From positions 1-64,000 of the forward strand of contig JAIDXM010000022.1 in NCBI GenBank assembly GCA_029058745.1: a stretch of 64,000 nucleotides of DNA. The letters are read 5' to 3'. The notes under the pieces were generated by a model, which did not search any database, was not told the origin of the DNA, and saw only the letters and a program-made list of their open reading frames with translations. Each line of letters starts with the position of its first letter. Position 1 is the first letter of the stretch. Shown here piece after piece: positions 8,999-19,206 of the stretch. This DNA is from Muribaculaceae bacterium. GTDB taxonomy: Bacteria > Bacteroidota > Bacteroidia > Bacteroidales > Muribaculaceae. Made by a program: the position numbers and the translations under genes.

Positions 8999-10027
8999 AT
9001 GGCAGTAAACACCATATTCACCCGTTACCTCAAGGAGCTGAAGGTGCCACACACGGCATACTATTCCGATTCAATGTTCCACGGCATGACTTTCAAGTCG
9101 CTCTACGGTCTTTCGCATCTGCTGAAAACCTACGGGATAGATAACGAAGGAATGAGGTTGTCTGATAAAGACGAACTTACCAAGATGCCGGTTCCGTTTC
9201 TCGCGCAGACCAAAGACGGCATTTTCGTGATTGTAAAAGAAATCGCCCCCTCTAACAGCTCTGTAACCTACGACTCTCTGGGAGAAACTGAGACAATAGA
9301 CCTGGAGAGCTTCAAGAAAGGATGGAACGGGATAGCCCTTGTGGCCTTCCCTGATGAATCATCGCGTGAGCCTGACTATGCATCCCATCATCTCACCGAG
9401 ATTGTGTCGCGCATGTCGGGTTATCTGCTCGCGCTCTCCGCAATCGCTGTGTTCATCTACTTCTTTATCACCCGCCACGTATATTCCCACCTCTCCACAG
9501 TGCTGATAACGCTTCTCGACGGTGGCGGACTATATCTCTCATACCTTCTCCTCCAGAAATCTCTCAATATCCACACAGCCGCCTCCGACCGCGTGTGCGG
9601 TGTGCTGGAGAAAGGGGGATGCGACACGGTGATGTCGCTGAAAGTGTCGAAACTGTTCGGTGTCTTTTCCTGGAGCGAGGTAGGGTTCGGATATTTCAGT
9701 GTGTCGATGGCCACCCTCCTGCTGTTTCCGCATCTGTGGGGTTCACTCGCCCTCTGCAACCTATGCTGTCTCCCCTACACGTTCTGGAGCATATGGTACC
9801 AGAAATTCCGTGCCCGACACTGGTGCACACTGTGTGTAGGCGTACAGTCAACCCTCTGGCTACTCTTCTTCTGTTATCTTGCGGGAGGATGGTTTCACGC
9901 GGCGTTCCCGATTCATCCCGACATATGCATCCTCATCGCCGTATATGTGCTGTCGGTGCTCTTCTTAAATATGATTCTCCGAATATTCAAAAATCTCCCC
10001 ACCCATGAAAAAAATAACCATGCCTGA
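8999..10027 (+). CDS. VKOR-family disulfide oxidoreductase with an N-terminal C39-peptidase-like domain lacking the catalytic Cys
   Basis: CGVLEKGGCDTVM, LCNLCCLPYTFW and CTLC in a multi-TM domain; N-terminal half has C39-like layout without the N-terminal Cys. Confidence 0.75.
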   Translation: MAVNTIFTRYLKELKVPHTAYYSDSMFHGMTFKSLYGLSHLLKTYGIDNEGMRLSDKDELTKMPVPFLAQTKDGIFVIVKEIAPSNSSVTYDSLGETETIDLESFKKGWNGIALVAFPDESSREPDYASHHLTEIVSRMSGYLLALSAIAVFIYFFITRHVYSHLSTVLITLLDGGGLYLSYLLLQKSLNIHTAASDRVCGVLEKGGCDTVMSLKVSKLFGVFSWSEVGFGYFSVSMATLLLFPHLWGSLALCNLCCLPYTFWSIWYQKFRARHWCTLCVGVQSTLWLLFFCYLAGGWFHAAFPIHPDICILIAVYVLSVLFLNMILRIFKNLPTHEKNNHA

Positions 10028-10145
10028 ACTTAAAAGCGCGACTATACTGAAAGCCGCCGAAATGAATATGATCCACTTCGGCGGCAACCATTCCCCTCTC
10101 ACTCCAGACCGTCTGAAAGCCATCGCGACTTCCGGGAAGTCCTGA
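10005..10145 (+). CDS. Small ORF (46 aa) with an internal Gly-Gly; candidate peptide precursor
   Basis: MKKITMPELKSATILKAAEMNMIHFGGNHSPLTPDRLKAIATSGKS; overlaps the VKOR 3' end in another frame; below the ORF-track cutoff. Confidence 0.4.
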   Translation: MKKITMPELKSATILKAAEMNMIHFGGNHSPLTPDRLKAIATSGKS

Positions 10146-10192
10146 ATTCCGGCTTACTCAGAATTAAAAGAGAAACGGGATATATGTGATTT

Positions 10193-11428
10193 CTATACTT
10201 CCTTGGATTCGGCGTTCAGTTCAGCGAGCCTGTTCAATGCCTCCATGTAATAATAGTCGGCATAGATAATCGACGCGTCAATTTCCGAGCCTGCCGGATG
10301 ATGACCTGTGGAATGCAACAGGAACGATGAATGGTCATCATCCGAACGATATGCCGGAGAGGAAAGCGACGCAAGCATCTTACGCGAGAGTCCGACATAC
10401 CTGTCAGCCTGCTCCTTCCCTACATATTTGGAGAGTTCGAGAAGAGCAGAGGCCACCACGCATGCCGCCGAGGCATCGCGGGGCGCGTCTGGAATCGAGG
10501 GGTCGTCGAAATCCCAATATGGCACATAATCCTCCGGAAGACGAGAAAGGTAAGCGTCTGTCACCTTCTGCGCGAACTCCAGGAACCTCGGGTCGCGGGT
10601 CTCCCTATACACCACCGTATATCCGTATATCGCCCACGACTGTCCACGTGCCCACGTGCTGTTGTCGGCATATCCCTGATGGGTGCATCCTTTGATAAAC
10701 TCACCTGACTCCGGGTCATAAACAGCCACATGATAGCATGTGCCGTCGGGACGGAAATGATGCTCCATAGTGGTTTCCGCATGTCTCACCGCCATGTCAT
10801 ACAGTCCCTTGTCTCCCCCGTTGCGCGCTGCCCAGAAAAGCATCTCCAGATTTATCATGGTGTCCATGATGGTGTTGTGCCCGCCAAACATCTCCACATT
10901 CCTTGGCCATGCCATAAGCGTGCCGACCTTTGGATTGAATAGCGTGGCCAAAGAATCGGCCGCCGCTATAATCGTTGACTTATAGCTCTCGTCGCCTGTC
11001 ACCTCATAACCCTTCCCATAGCTGCAGAAAAACAGGAATCCAAGATCATGGTCGAATACAGGGCGGTCGAGGATGGGGCCTATTTGCGCGGTGAATAATT
11101 CCGCCTGCCGCCTTATCTCCGGGTCTTTTGTCTTCGCATAGTCCATCCAGAGGATTCCGGGCCAAAAACCGCTGCACCATTCCTCGGCACAAGACTTGCG
11201 GCAATGCCACTCCTTGGAATCACCCTCCACATTACGCGGCATCATCGTATAGTCGATGGAATCGCCATCACCCCCGAGACGCGACAACGCGAGACTCACC
11301 TTGTCGTGGCAACGTCCAAGCTCCCTGTCCGTATCCACAACCCCCTCAGCGGAGGCCTCGGCACAGGAATGAATCATAACACCTGCCACTACGCTTAAAA
11401 ATCCTACTGCTATATGTTTTATATTCAT
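10193..11428 (-). CDS. GH88-family unsaturated glucuronyl hydrolase
   Basis: HNTIMDTMINLEMLFWAA and THQGYADNSTWARGQSWAIYGY; signal peptide. Confidence 0.85.
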   Translation of the reverse strand: MNIKHIAVGFLSVVAGVMIHSCAEASAEGVVDTDRELGRCHDKVSLALSRLGGDGDSIDYTMMPRNVEGDSKEWHCRKSCAEEWCSGFWPGILWMDYAKTKDPEIRRQAELFTAQIGPILDRPVFDHDLGFLFFCSYGKGYEVTGDESYKSTIIAAADSLATLFNPKVGTLMAWPRNVEMFGGHNTIMDTMINLEMLFWAARNGGDKGLYDMAVRHAETTMEHHFRPDGTCYHVAVYDPESGEFIKGCTHQGYADNSTWARGQSWAIYGYTVVYRETRDPRFLEFAQKVTDAYLSRLPEDYVPYWDFDDPSIPDAPRDASAACVVASALLELSKYVGKEQADRYVGLSRKMLASLSSPAYRSDDDHSSFLLHSTGHHPAGSEIDASIIYADYYYMEALNRLAELNAESKEV

Positions 11429-11508
11429 TATGATATTGGTTAATTATTTTCGAGTACCGTTCTCCGTCATAAGTTTATGCATTAGAAAATGCCCAAAATC
11501 TAAAGCCC

Positions 11509-11601
11509 AATGACTGACGACTAATGTCTAAAAAGCAATGTCTAAAGACTAATGACTATTGACTAATGACTATTGACTAATGACTAATGACTAACGACTA
11601 A
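11509..11601. repeat. Heptamer-type array (minus-strand TTAGTCA/TTAGTCG/ATAGTCA)
   Basis: gactaatgactattgactaatgactattgactaatgactaatgactaacgactaa; includes the GH43 stop codon. Confidence 0.8.
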
Positions 11602-13237
11602 TCGCGAAATCATCGACATCAATCCATCCCCTGTCAGGACAATCGGAAGGCTGCACGCTGAAAAAGCCAACCTTAGCGCCTACCCACTTCCCTTCGCGGG
11701 CTTTGAAAGGCTCCTTGATTTTCTCAAATCTCTTACCATCCGTACTGTAGGAAAAATGGCATATACCATTTTCAACCTTCACTCTTAGCCATAAATCGCG
11801 CTCATAGTTGGGATGAAGTCCGGCCTTATACATCCGGCAATCCACCTCTCCGACGGGAATTACGGTTTCCTTACCCCCCTTTTCGGCATCCTTACAGGTG
11901 ATTAGTTTAATCTCGAACTTGTCGCCAACCTTCTCCACGGCAAGGCGCGCATAATCCCAACCCATCACAATCAAGCCGGACTGCTGACCATCTTTCCGGG
12001 CCGAAACCTTCACCTTGGCTGTGGCAGTAAACGAATCAGAAGGGAATTTCTGTGTCAACAGATTCGGCACCTCCCAGAAGTTCACAAACTCAGGGCTCAG
12101 GAAATGACCATACACCCTCATAAACCCATCGGACGAGGGGAACCCGAACAACGGCTGATAATTAGCGCTCCAACTCCACTGTGGCGAGAGACGAGGTGCA
12201 TTGAAATCGTCCGACTCCTGAGGGGTCATCACAAGTTTCGACTTCACGGGTTTCTCTCCTGTTTTCACCGGCTCGCCACATCCGTCGCCATCCTTGTCAG
12301 TTCCCATCACAGGCCACCCGTCAACCCAGTTGACAGGATTGAGATGTATCACGCGTCCCAGGAATCCCTTGTCCTGGAAATTGATAAACCAGGACTTCCC
12401 GTCGGGAGTATCAACGAGTCCACCCTGATGTGGCCCATTGATGTCGGTGGTTCCCTGCGCCATAACAATCTTGCTTTCATAAGGCCCGAAAGGACTCTTT
12501 GAACGCATAGCGAGCTGCCAGCCCTTGTCAACGCCACCGGCAGGCGCGAGTATGTAATACCATCCATCGCGCTTATAGAATTTAGGGCCCTCTACAGTAT
12601 GGTTCACCCCGTCGTTGCCGTCAAACACAATCACAGGGTCGCCTATTAATTCCGTTCCTTCAGGATTCATCTCCGTCACGGTCAATATACTGTTCATCCC
12701 GCTGCGACTGGCAGCCCAGGCGTTCACCATGTAAGCACGCCCGTCATCATCCCAGAGTGGAGTAGTGTCGATTATCCCCTTGTAACCTTTCACAAGCACC
12801 GGCTTCTCCCACTCCCCTCGCGGATTCCTGGTCTTTACCATGTATATCCCGAAATCAGGGTCGCCATAATATATATAGAACTCTCCGTTGTGATACCTTA
12901 TCGAGGGAGCCCAAACCCCTTTCCCATGACGGGGCACGGCATAAAAGTCGGCAGGCTCAAGCACAGGAAGCGCGTTGTTTACTATCTCCCAGTTCACAAG
13001 GTCGGTGGAATACAGAATCGGGAGTCCCGGCGACTGCGAGAAACTTGACGCGGTCATATAATACTCACCATCCACCTCCACCACATCCGGGTCGCTGTAG
13101 TCGGCGTTGATAATTGGGTTGACATATCGTCCGTTTCCCTTATCGGCCACCCACACCTCCGACACATAGGCCTCGGCTCCGGATGCCATCCCGGCAAAAA
13201 TCATGAGGAGAGCGGTCTTTATTACAGTCTTCTTCAT
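11591..13237 (-). CDS. GH43-family arabinosidase/xylosidase-like enzyme with C-terminal beta-sandwich
   Basis: NPIINADYSDPDVVEVDGEYYMTASSF; GVWAPSIRYHNGEFYIYYGD; NHTVEGPKFYKRDGWYYILAPAGG. Confidence 0.9.
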   Translation of the reverse strand: MKKTVIKTALLMIFAGMASGAEAYVSEVWVADKGNGRYVNPIINADYSDPDVVEVDGEYYMTASSFSQSPGLPILYSTDLVNWEIVNNALPVLEPADFYAVPRHGKGVWAPSIRYHNGEFYIYYGDPDFGIYMVKTRNPRGEWEKPVLVKGYKGIIDTTPLWDDDGRAYMVNAWAASRSGMNSILTVTEMNPEGTELIGDPVIVFDGNDGVNHTVEGPKFYKRDGWYYILAPAGGVDKGWQLAMRSKSPFGPYESKIVMAQGTTDINGPHQGGLVDTPDGKSWFINFQDKGFLGRVIHLNPVNWVDGWPVMGTDKDGDGCGEPVKTGEKPVKSKLVMTPQESDDFNAPRLSPQWSWSANYQPLFGFPSSDGFMRVYGHFLSPEFVNFWEVPNLLTQKFPSDSFTATAKVKVSARKDGQQSGLIVMGWDYARLAVEKVGDKFEIKLITCKDAEKGGKETVIPVGEVDCRMYKAGLHPNYERDLWLRVKVENGICHFSYSTDGKRFEKIKEPFKAREGKWVGAKVGFFSVQPSDCPDRGWIDVDDFAISR

Positions 13238-13241
13238 CTTA

Positions 13242-15104
13242 TCATTTTTTTGGAGTCAGGTAAATAGCCACCCCGCCCTTAGGCTGGAGTTTGAATGAAA
13301 TAGCATCTTTCGAAGTTACAGTACGTGTGGTGCAACCAACTTTCGTGGCGGTGGCCGCTTTCGGGTCGTCGGAATATATACGAGCGGTAAACTTCCTGCC
13401 CTCCGGGAGGAAACTGAAATCCACTTTGGCAGTGCGTGCATCGTTGTTGGTCATAGCCCCCACCCACCATCTGTCGCCTTTATTCCTGGCTATGGTGATG
13501 TTCTCACCCGGAAAGCCGTCAAGCACCTTCGTGTCGTCGAACGTGGTCTCCAGATTCTCAAACCATTCAATCTCCGGTTCCCCGTGGTAACGGTCGGGGG
13601 TATCATACCAAAGGATTGTCTGCAACGGACTGTAGAACACAATAGAAGCAGCCAGCTGATGGGCATGTGTATTCTTGAGGCGGGGGTCAAAATAACAGAT
13701 TGTATAGTCGGCGGCCCCACATAGCATTCTGGTGAACGGCAGCGTCACGTTATGCGTGGCGTCGGGCCATTCCTCGTTGCCGCAAATGCCTTCCTGCGTC
13801 AGAAGATTCGGATATGTGCGTGAGAATCCGGAAGGGCGGAACTCGTCATGTATGTTCATGAGAAGCTTATTGTCGGCGGCCGCTCTCACGAGGTTGTGGA
13901 GCCATGTGGCCCACCGGTGGGAGGCATATTGCACGAAACCGCTCTTCACACCCACTATACCCCACTCCCTAAGCAATGGCAACAGCTCGTCTTGCTGCTT
14001 CATAAGCGCATGTTGGTTGACGTATAGCCATACGCCCACCCCTTTCTCCTTGCCGTAGTCAACCACCCGCTTCATATCGAGGTTGTCAACCACCTTCGTC
14101 GCATCGCCGTCATGGCTCGTGCATGGAAGATACCATAGCCAGTCGAAAAGCATATAAGGAATCTTATGCTCTGCGCAGAAGTCTATATTGCGCAGTCCGG
14201 CTTCGGTGTCTATTTTTGTGCAACGCATAATCGTGCCGGGCTTTACCCACTCTTCCGCATCGGCAATCTCGCATCCGGGGTTCAGGTTCAGAATCACGTC
14301 GTTGCCTTCAAGAAGCGATGTCGGCGAATCGGCAATCATAATCACTTTCCACGGTGTAGAGGCATATGTCACGACATCCACAGGAGAATACATCACCGAT
14401 TTCAACGTGTCGGAACCTGCCGACGCGGCCTGAAGGCGGGTAAGACACCAGTCGTCAACATCTGCGTCGGTGATTGCCAGCCATGTGCCGTCGGGATACT
14501 GCACAGTAAGCGGACGCTCCACCGGTTCGTCAATATCCCCTATCGGCAACTTATCCACAGGAGCCTGGGCCCATCTCTGCGCCCATGCCGTCACTCCTGC
14601 CGGGAAATGATACTCCGTCAGGTCATCAACAACCTTATGGAACACTGCCGTCGGATGCTCCGGGAAGAAATAGCGGAACGCGACCGCATTGTCATAGACA
14701 CGGAATTCTACATCGAGACGATAGTTGGAACCATCGGTTTTCGACATATGGACTGTGCCTCCGTTATAATTATCCCTAACTGCCGACCGTTCCCCGTAAA
14801 GCGGATGCCATGTCTCGTCGTGGGTATTATAGCTTACCGAATCCACTTTCAATCCCTCCATCCATGGCTTCGTGGAGTCAAGCTTCCGTCCGGCAAGGGC
14901 AATTGCCCTCTCCCACGTCTTGTTGTCAAGTTCAAGGCCAAGCCTGGAGTCAAGAATCACCGGCCGCCCGTTATAGTCGATACAGTAACTTTTGCCGTCA
15001 GCCTCCACCTTGACGTTTCCGCCGGGCGACTGCAAACTCATCACCTGCGCGTTCATGCCGAACGCGCAGAGTGACGAGAGCAAGGTTATATAGGTTAACT
15101 TCAT
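13242..15104 (-). CDS. GH97-family alpha-glycosidase
   Basis: N-terminal LQSPGGNVKVEAD; YGKEKGVGVWLYVNQHA; GVKSGFVQYASHRW; EWPDATHNVTLPFTRMLCGAADYT. Confidence 0.9.
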   Translation of the reverse strand: MKLTYITLLSSLCAFGMNAQVMSLQSPGGNVKVEADGKSYCIDYNGRPVILDSRLGLELDNKTWERAIALAGRKLDSTKPWMEGLKVDSVSYNTHDETWHPLYGERSAVRDNYNGGTVHMSKTDGSNYRLDVEFRVYDNAVAFRYFFPEHPTAVFHKVVDDLTEYHFPAGVTAWAQRWAQAPVDKLPIGDIDEPVERPLTVQYPDGTWLAITDADVDDWCLTRLQAASAGSDTLKSVMYSPVDVVTYASTPWKVIMIADSPTSLLEGNDVILNLNPGCEIADAEEWVKPGTIMRCTKIDTEAGLRNIDFCAEHKIPYMLFDWLWYLPCTSHDGDATKVVDNLDMKRVVDYGKEKGVGVWLYVNQHALMKQQDELLPLLREWGIVGVKSGFVQYASHRWATWLHNLVRAAADNKLLMNIHDEFRPSGFSRTYPNLLTQEGICGNEEWPDATHNVTLPFTRMLCGAADYTICYFDPRLKNTHAHQLAASIVFYSPLQTILWYDTPDRYHGEPEIEWFENLETTFDDTKVLDGFPGENITIARNKGDRWWVGAMTNNDARTAKVDFSFLPEGRKFTARIYSDDPKAATATKVGCTTRTVTSKDAISFKLQPKGGVAIYLTPKK

Positions 15105-15108
15105 ATCT

Positions 15109-17370
15109 TCAGTTCTTGCTTCTTATGCTTATTATTCCCGTTTTCGGTCGAACTGCCATCTCCCTTCCGTTTACTTTCAACTTATTCACTGAAGACTTGA
15201 GCGAAAGGTTGACACGTGGCTGTCCCGTCACCTCAAGGTTGTCGCCATCGAAAATGTAGCTGAGTTTCGCAAGCGACGAAGAATAGATGTCGTCGCCTCT
15301 CTTCAGCGAACTCCCATTGGAAACAAACACCCTTGAAGGTTTCTCCGGCTTGCCGTTCTTAGGATATGTCACGGCAAACATATAGGCGTCGGTAGTCCAT
15401 CCGTCGGCGTCAATCCACGAATTGAGATGCATGAGCCGTCCGTCGGCAAGCTGGTTGATATAGACATCGGTCACGTTCTTCCCGTCGTCGATGGTCAGGC
15501 CAATCCAGTTCTTGCCGTCCTTGCGGGTTATCACAGGAAGTTCCTTCTGGTCGGGGGAATCCTTCAATATTATGGCTGTGACTCCCTTCACCCTGTCGGT
15601 TGTGGCGGGAAGATGGAGACTCCAATACTGTTCGGTTCCGTCCATACTCTCCTTCGGGGCATCAATTATCTCCCAATACAGCATGTCGGGATAGTCGTGC
15701 ACGAAATTGCTCGGCGCGAGTGTCTGAGGATAAAGGGGACGTATCACCACTGCCGACTCACCATTGGTGACTTCAAGATCGCCGCCACGCTTTTTAACCT
15801 CCCCACCGGGATGCCAGAGCCATTCGAACTTTCCGGGTTCATGGCTCTCGATATCGTCAATCACAAGAATCACACTGTCAAGCCACAGGAAATGGCGTAA
15901 GTTCCGGGAAAAGAGATGCGACATCGGCCCGGTGCCGTTTGCAAGCACATATCTTACCCCGCTTCCGTCAATAAGCCCTGACATCGAACCGGGCAGCATG
16001 GTGCCCTGGTACTGCTGACGGCGAGGCTGTCCCTCTCCATTGAATTTCACTACATTATGGGCATCCGTTTGGAAGAAGTAGTTGCGGTATTCCGGCTTGC
16101 CGTAACTGCAATTGCCGGCATCCTTTATTATATCCACACCCTTGTGGAAGAGTATCAGCGAATTGGCATCGGCATGGGAGTGATTCCAGGTCATACCGCT
16201 TTTCACGGCGAGCATCGTGGCGTCTTTATCCCAGGAATCACGCATCGTGGCCCATCCGAAATCCTTCCATATATGCGACTTCGAAAGGGATGGTGACGCC
16301 GGAGCATTCGAAAGATCGGGAGTGTAAAGGAATCCCATCGGGAAATGACGGGGAAAGCCCTCCCTATGCTGACCGGGTTCCAACTGATTGATATACCATA
16401 GTGTCGCGGGGTCTTTTTCACCCATCTCATATGCCAGAATCATGGAACTCTCGCCGGTCACATTCTTATGGCTGTCGCCAAAGTTGATGCTATAAAGCAT
16501 ACCCTCCCGAGGATAGCTCACATGACTGAAGAAGTCGGCGAGTTTCCCCATCTGCGGAATCTTCTCAAGCGACGCTCCAGGATGAGAGTTCAGCCAGGCA
16601 AGACGAAGGAGCAAAGCCTCGGTGGTCCCGAAACTCGCATAGTTGATGCTCTCATACATCCCTCCGGCATCATCAAAGGTCTTCGGCTTATGCTGAATCT
16701 CATCTCCCGCGAAATCAAACCATTCAGGAAGCGACTCCACCGCCATCCGGGCATACTCTCCCGCCTGCGGCACCTCGTTGGAGATTGCGAGTCCGAGCAA
16801 CGCTCCCATACCCACGCATGAAGTCCACCAGTTATGACCCATAGAGTTAAGCGAGTGTATGCGGGTCTGGGGCACGAGCCAGTCTCCTAAAAGCGGCTCC
16901 ACGGCAAGGCGGTAAAGGCCGTCGGCTATCTCCTTCCTCTCCTTTTTCGAAAGAAGGCCATAAACGGCATCATATGCCACGGCAAGCTGGAAAGAGCGAT
17001 GTGCCATCTGCAACTCGCTGCGCCACGCCGGGTTGCGCTGCATCATCTCCGCGTCAGCCCACGATTTGGTCTTGGACACATTCAGGAGCATATCCTTAAT
17101 CTTGTCGGCATATTTCTTATCTCCTGTCAGCTGATAGGCCAACGCCAGATACTCCAGCTTCATCACATCATTGCGCTGAAGCTGCGCATCGGCCGTAGCC
17201 ATTATACTCTTATATGCATTCGCCTGGACAGAGTCTGTCGAAATCCTCTGCCTGGCCGCCGCCACCTTCTCCGGAGTGAAAAGAAGCGACGGATGTTTTA
17301 TATCTGCGCTCCCGGAAGCCGCGAAAGCCAACGAAAGCAATATCGGGAAATATATCTTTTTCATTACCAT
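15109..17370 (-). CDS. Heparinase II/III-like family protein
   Basis: Alpha/alpha toroid-like N-terminal half; MTWNHSHADANSLILFHKGVDIIKDAGNCSYG; C-terminal beta-sandwich. Confidence 0.75.
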   Translation of the reverse strand: MVMKKIYFPILLSLAFAASGSADIKHPSLLFTPEKVAAARQRISTDSVQANAYKSIMATADAQLQRNDVMKLEYLALAYQLTGDKKYADKIKDMLLNVSKTKSWADAEMMQRNPAWRSELQMAHRSFQLAVAYDAVYGLLSKKERKEIADGLYRLAVEPLLGDWLVPQTRIHSLNSMGHNWWTSCVGMGALLGLAISNEVPQAGEYARMAVESLPEWFDFAGDEIQHKPKTFDDAGGMYESINYASFGTTEALLLRLAWLNSHPGASLEKIPQMGKLADFFSHVSYPREGMLYSINFGDSHKNVTGESSMILAYEMGEKDPATLWYINQLEPGQHREGFPRHFPMGFLYTPDLSNAPASPSLSKSHIWKDFGWATMRDSWDKDATMLAVKSGMTWNHSHADANSLILFHKGVDIIKDAGNCSYGKPEYRNYFFQTDAHNVVKFNGEGQPRRQQYQGTMLPGSMSGLIDGSGVRYVLANGTGPMSHLFSRNLRHFLWLDSVILVIDDIESHEPGKFEWLWHPGGEVKKRGGDLEVTNGESAVVIRPLYPQTLAPSNFVHDYPDMLYWEIIDAPKESMDGTEQYWSLHLPATTDRVKGVTAIILKDSPDQKELPVITRKDGKNWIGLTIDDGKNVTDVYINQLADGRLMHLNSWIDADGWTTDAYMFAVTYPKNGKPEKPSRVFVSNGSSLKRGDDIYSSSLAKLSYIFDGDNLEVTGQPRVNLSLKSSVNKLKVNGREMAVRPKTGIISIRSKN

Positions 17371-17416
17371 GTATTATCTCTCCTACCTGCTAAACTCATA
17401 GACTGACATCCAATCT

Positions 17417-17465
17417 CCAACAACTAATCTCTAACGACTAACGACTAATCTCTAATGACTAACAT
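17417..17465. repeat. Second heptamer-type array (minus-strand TTAGTCG/TTAGAGA)
   Basis: caacaactaatctctaacgactaacgactaatctctaatgactaac; includes the stop of the adjacent CDS. Confidence 0.7.
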
Positions 17466-18909
17466 CAAAAGTCACATCCTCGACATGCTCTCCGATATAC
17501 ATACGGCACATGTCGGATGTCTTATACCATCCCGGTTTTCCCGGCATCGTGTCATAGATAAGCTCGCCGTTAATCTTCAGATTAGTGAAATGCACACCCT
17601 TCACCTTATGGTCCTCATCATATCCTACGACAAGGGAAAGCTCGGAACGGTCACCGTTATACGTGATGTCCTTGAATTCGATGTTCTCTATGCATGCACC
17701 GGGAGCCGCGCAATATTTCTTGTTGAAAGGTATGCGGATATCAAAAAGCTTACCCTGGCGGAAATTCTCGACACGGATATCCTCAAACCTGATGTCTCGC
17801 ACTATGTTGTTGTCGCCGGCAAGAATCGCGAACACACCCTGATAATCTATCTGAAGCTCCTTCATGTCGAGCACGTCGATGTTGCGGTAAACAACATTCT
17901 GAATAGTGTCGGCAGGAGCCTCCACCCCAAGCTCGGCGGCGCTCCCGTGCAGCCCTATCATAAAGGGATGTGCCACATCTGCCCAAAGCACAGCATTCTC
18001 GGTCTGGATATTGCGGCATCCACCGTTGAATCCCTTGCGGGTGGCATAGACCGTGGTGCAGTCATCACTTGTTCTCGCAAAGATATTGCTGTAGCTTACG
18101 TCATTGCTCGCGAAGACGTTGAACCCGTCGCCCCAGCCATAGCTGCTCATCACCTTTACATTGTCAACCTTCACACGATTGCTTCCTCCGATGGGACACT
18201 GTGTGGTGAAAATGCCCTCTATCTCGACATCGTTCGAACGCATCACATATATCCCCTCGCCTCTCTTTTCCGGCATGATGATGCCGCGTCCGCATACCTT
18301 GACTCCATCCCCTTTCACATGGATATACCCATCGACATAGGCCCCGCCTGCGATATACACAGTCTTTCCGGAACCCACAACCATTATCGTGTCAAGCTTG
18401 TGATAGCCGGGACCGATGTATATGTTCTCTTTTTTCCTCGCCCATTTCTTCAGATTGGCCGGAGCGTTGGTGTCAAGCGGGTTCGCGAACAGCTGAAGAT
18501 TATTGAAACGGTCGCCGTTAACCTCCACGCTCACCTGACGCGGACGGTCGAGTGTGAACGTAATCGTATCTCCACTAACTGCCGGAGCTATGGCATAACT
18601 CTGAGGACGGACATCGCACGACTTAACTTCCTGTCGGTTGCTAACCACCCTAACCTCTGCCGTTCCGTCGAAATCAAAAGTAGCCACTGATGTAAGCACC
18701 ACATTGTGCTTCCCTCCTTCTGTCTTGTCAACCTTTATGGCATAGACGTCAACAGGTTGCCATTTCCCAGCATCCTGCCTCACCTCAACACTGAACGCGT
18801 CATTGCGGGGAGCCTCAGAAGGAGCCGGATATGCCACCACCTTCGCGGATACAGAGACTGCCATAGTCATCATTGCCGCTGAAAGCAATATGCTGGATAT
18901 ATTCACCAT
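17452..18909 (-). CDS. Right-handed beta-helix glycoside hydrolase (GH28/GH49-like)
   Basis: VYIAGGAYVDGYIHVKGDGVKVCGRGII...YGWGDGFNVFASNDVSYSNIFARTSDDCTTVYA. Confidence 0.7.
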   Translation of the reverse strand: MVNISSILLSAAMMTMAVSVSAKVVAYPAPSEAPRNDAFSVEVRQDAGKWQPVDVYAIKVDKTEGGKHNVVLTSVATFDFDGTAEVRVVSNRQEVKSCDVRPQSYAIAPAVSGDTITFTLDRPRQVSVEVNGDRFNNLQLFANPLDTNAPANLKKWARKKENIYIGPGYHKLDTIMVVGSGKTVYIAGGAYVDGYIHVKGDGVKVCGRGIIMPEKRGEGIYVMRSNDVEIEGIFTTQCPIGGSNRVKVDNVKVMSSYGWGDGFNVFASNDVSYSNIFARTSDDCTTVYATRKGFNGGCRNIQTENAVLWADVAHPFMIGLHGSAAELGVEAPADTIQNVVYRNIDVLDMKELQIDYQGVFAILAGDNNIVRDIRFEDIRVENFRQGKLFDIRIPFNKKYCAAPGACIENIEFKDITYNGDRSELSLVVGYDEDHKVKGVHFTNLKINGELIYDTMPGKPGWYKTSDMCRMYIGEHVEDVTFDVSH

Positions 18910-19206
18910 CTATTTTTAATTTAACTCTGTTTTATCGCATGTCCTATAATCACGGATTAGTCGTATCCCATAATTCCAATTCCGTGCAACACATGCTTTG
19001 TAAAATTACATATATAAATCCGTATAAGTCCTCCCGAATACTCAGTCCCCTATCTTTTTTATTTTCCACAGAGATATCATAGACCTCATTTCCTGCACAA
19101 TAAGATAAAAGAAATCGGACTGTGTCACAACAACCCGATTTTCTAAAAACAATCTTTTTACCTTATAAATTTATACCGGCGCCATTTCTGAAGCTAATAG
19201 TCCGAT

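Noticed and set aside
11509-11601. Possible CRISPR array
   Set aside because: Units are 7 nt with no unique spacers and no cas genes in the window.
14166-15074. 302-aa plus-strand ORF
   Set aside because: Fully antisense to the well-supported GH97 gene; shadow ORF with no recognisable motif.
17455-18690. 411-aa plus-strand ORF
   Set aside because: Antisense shadow of the beta-helix GH gene; composition typical of complement translation.
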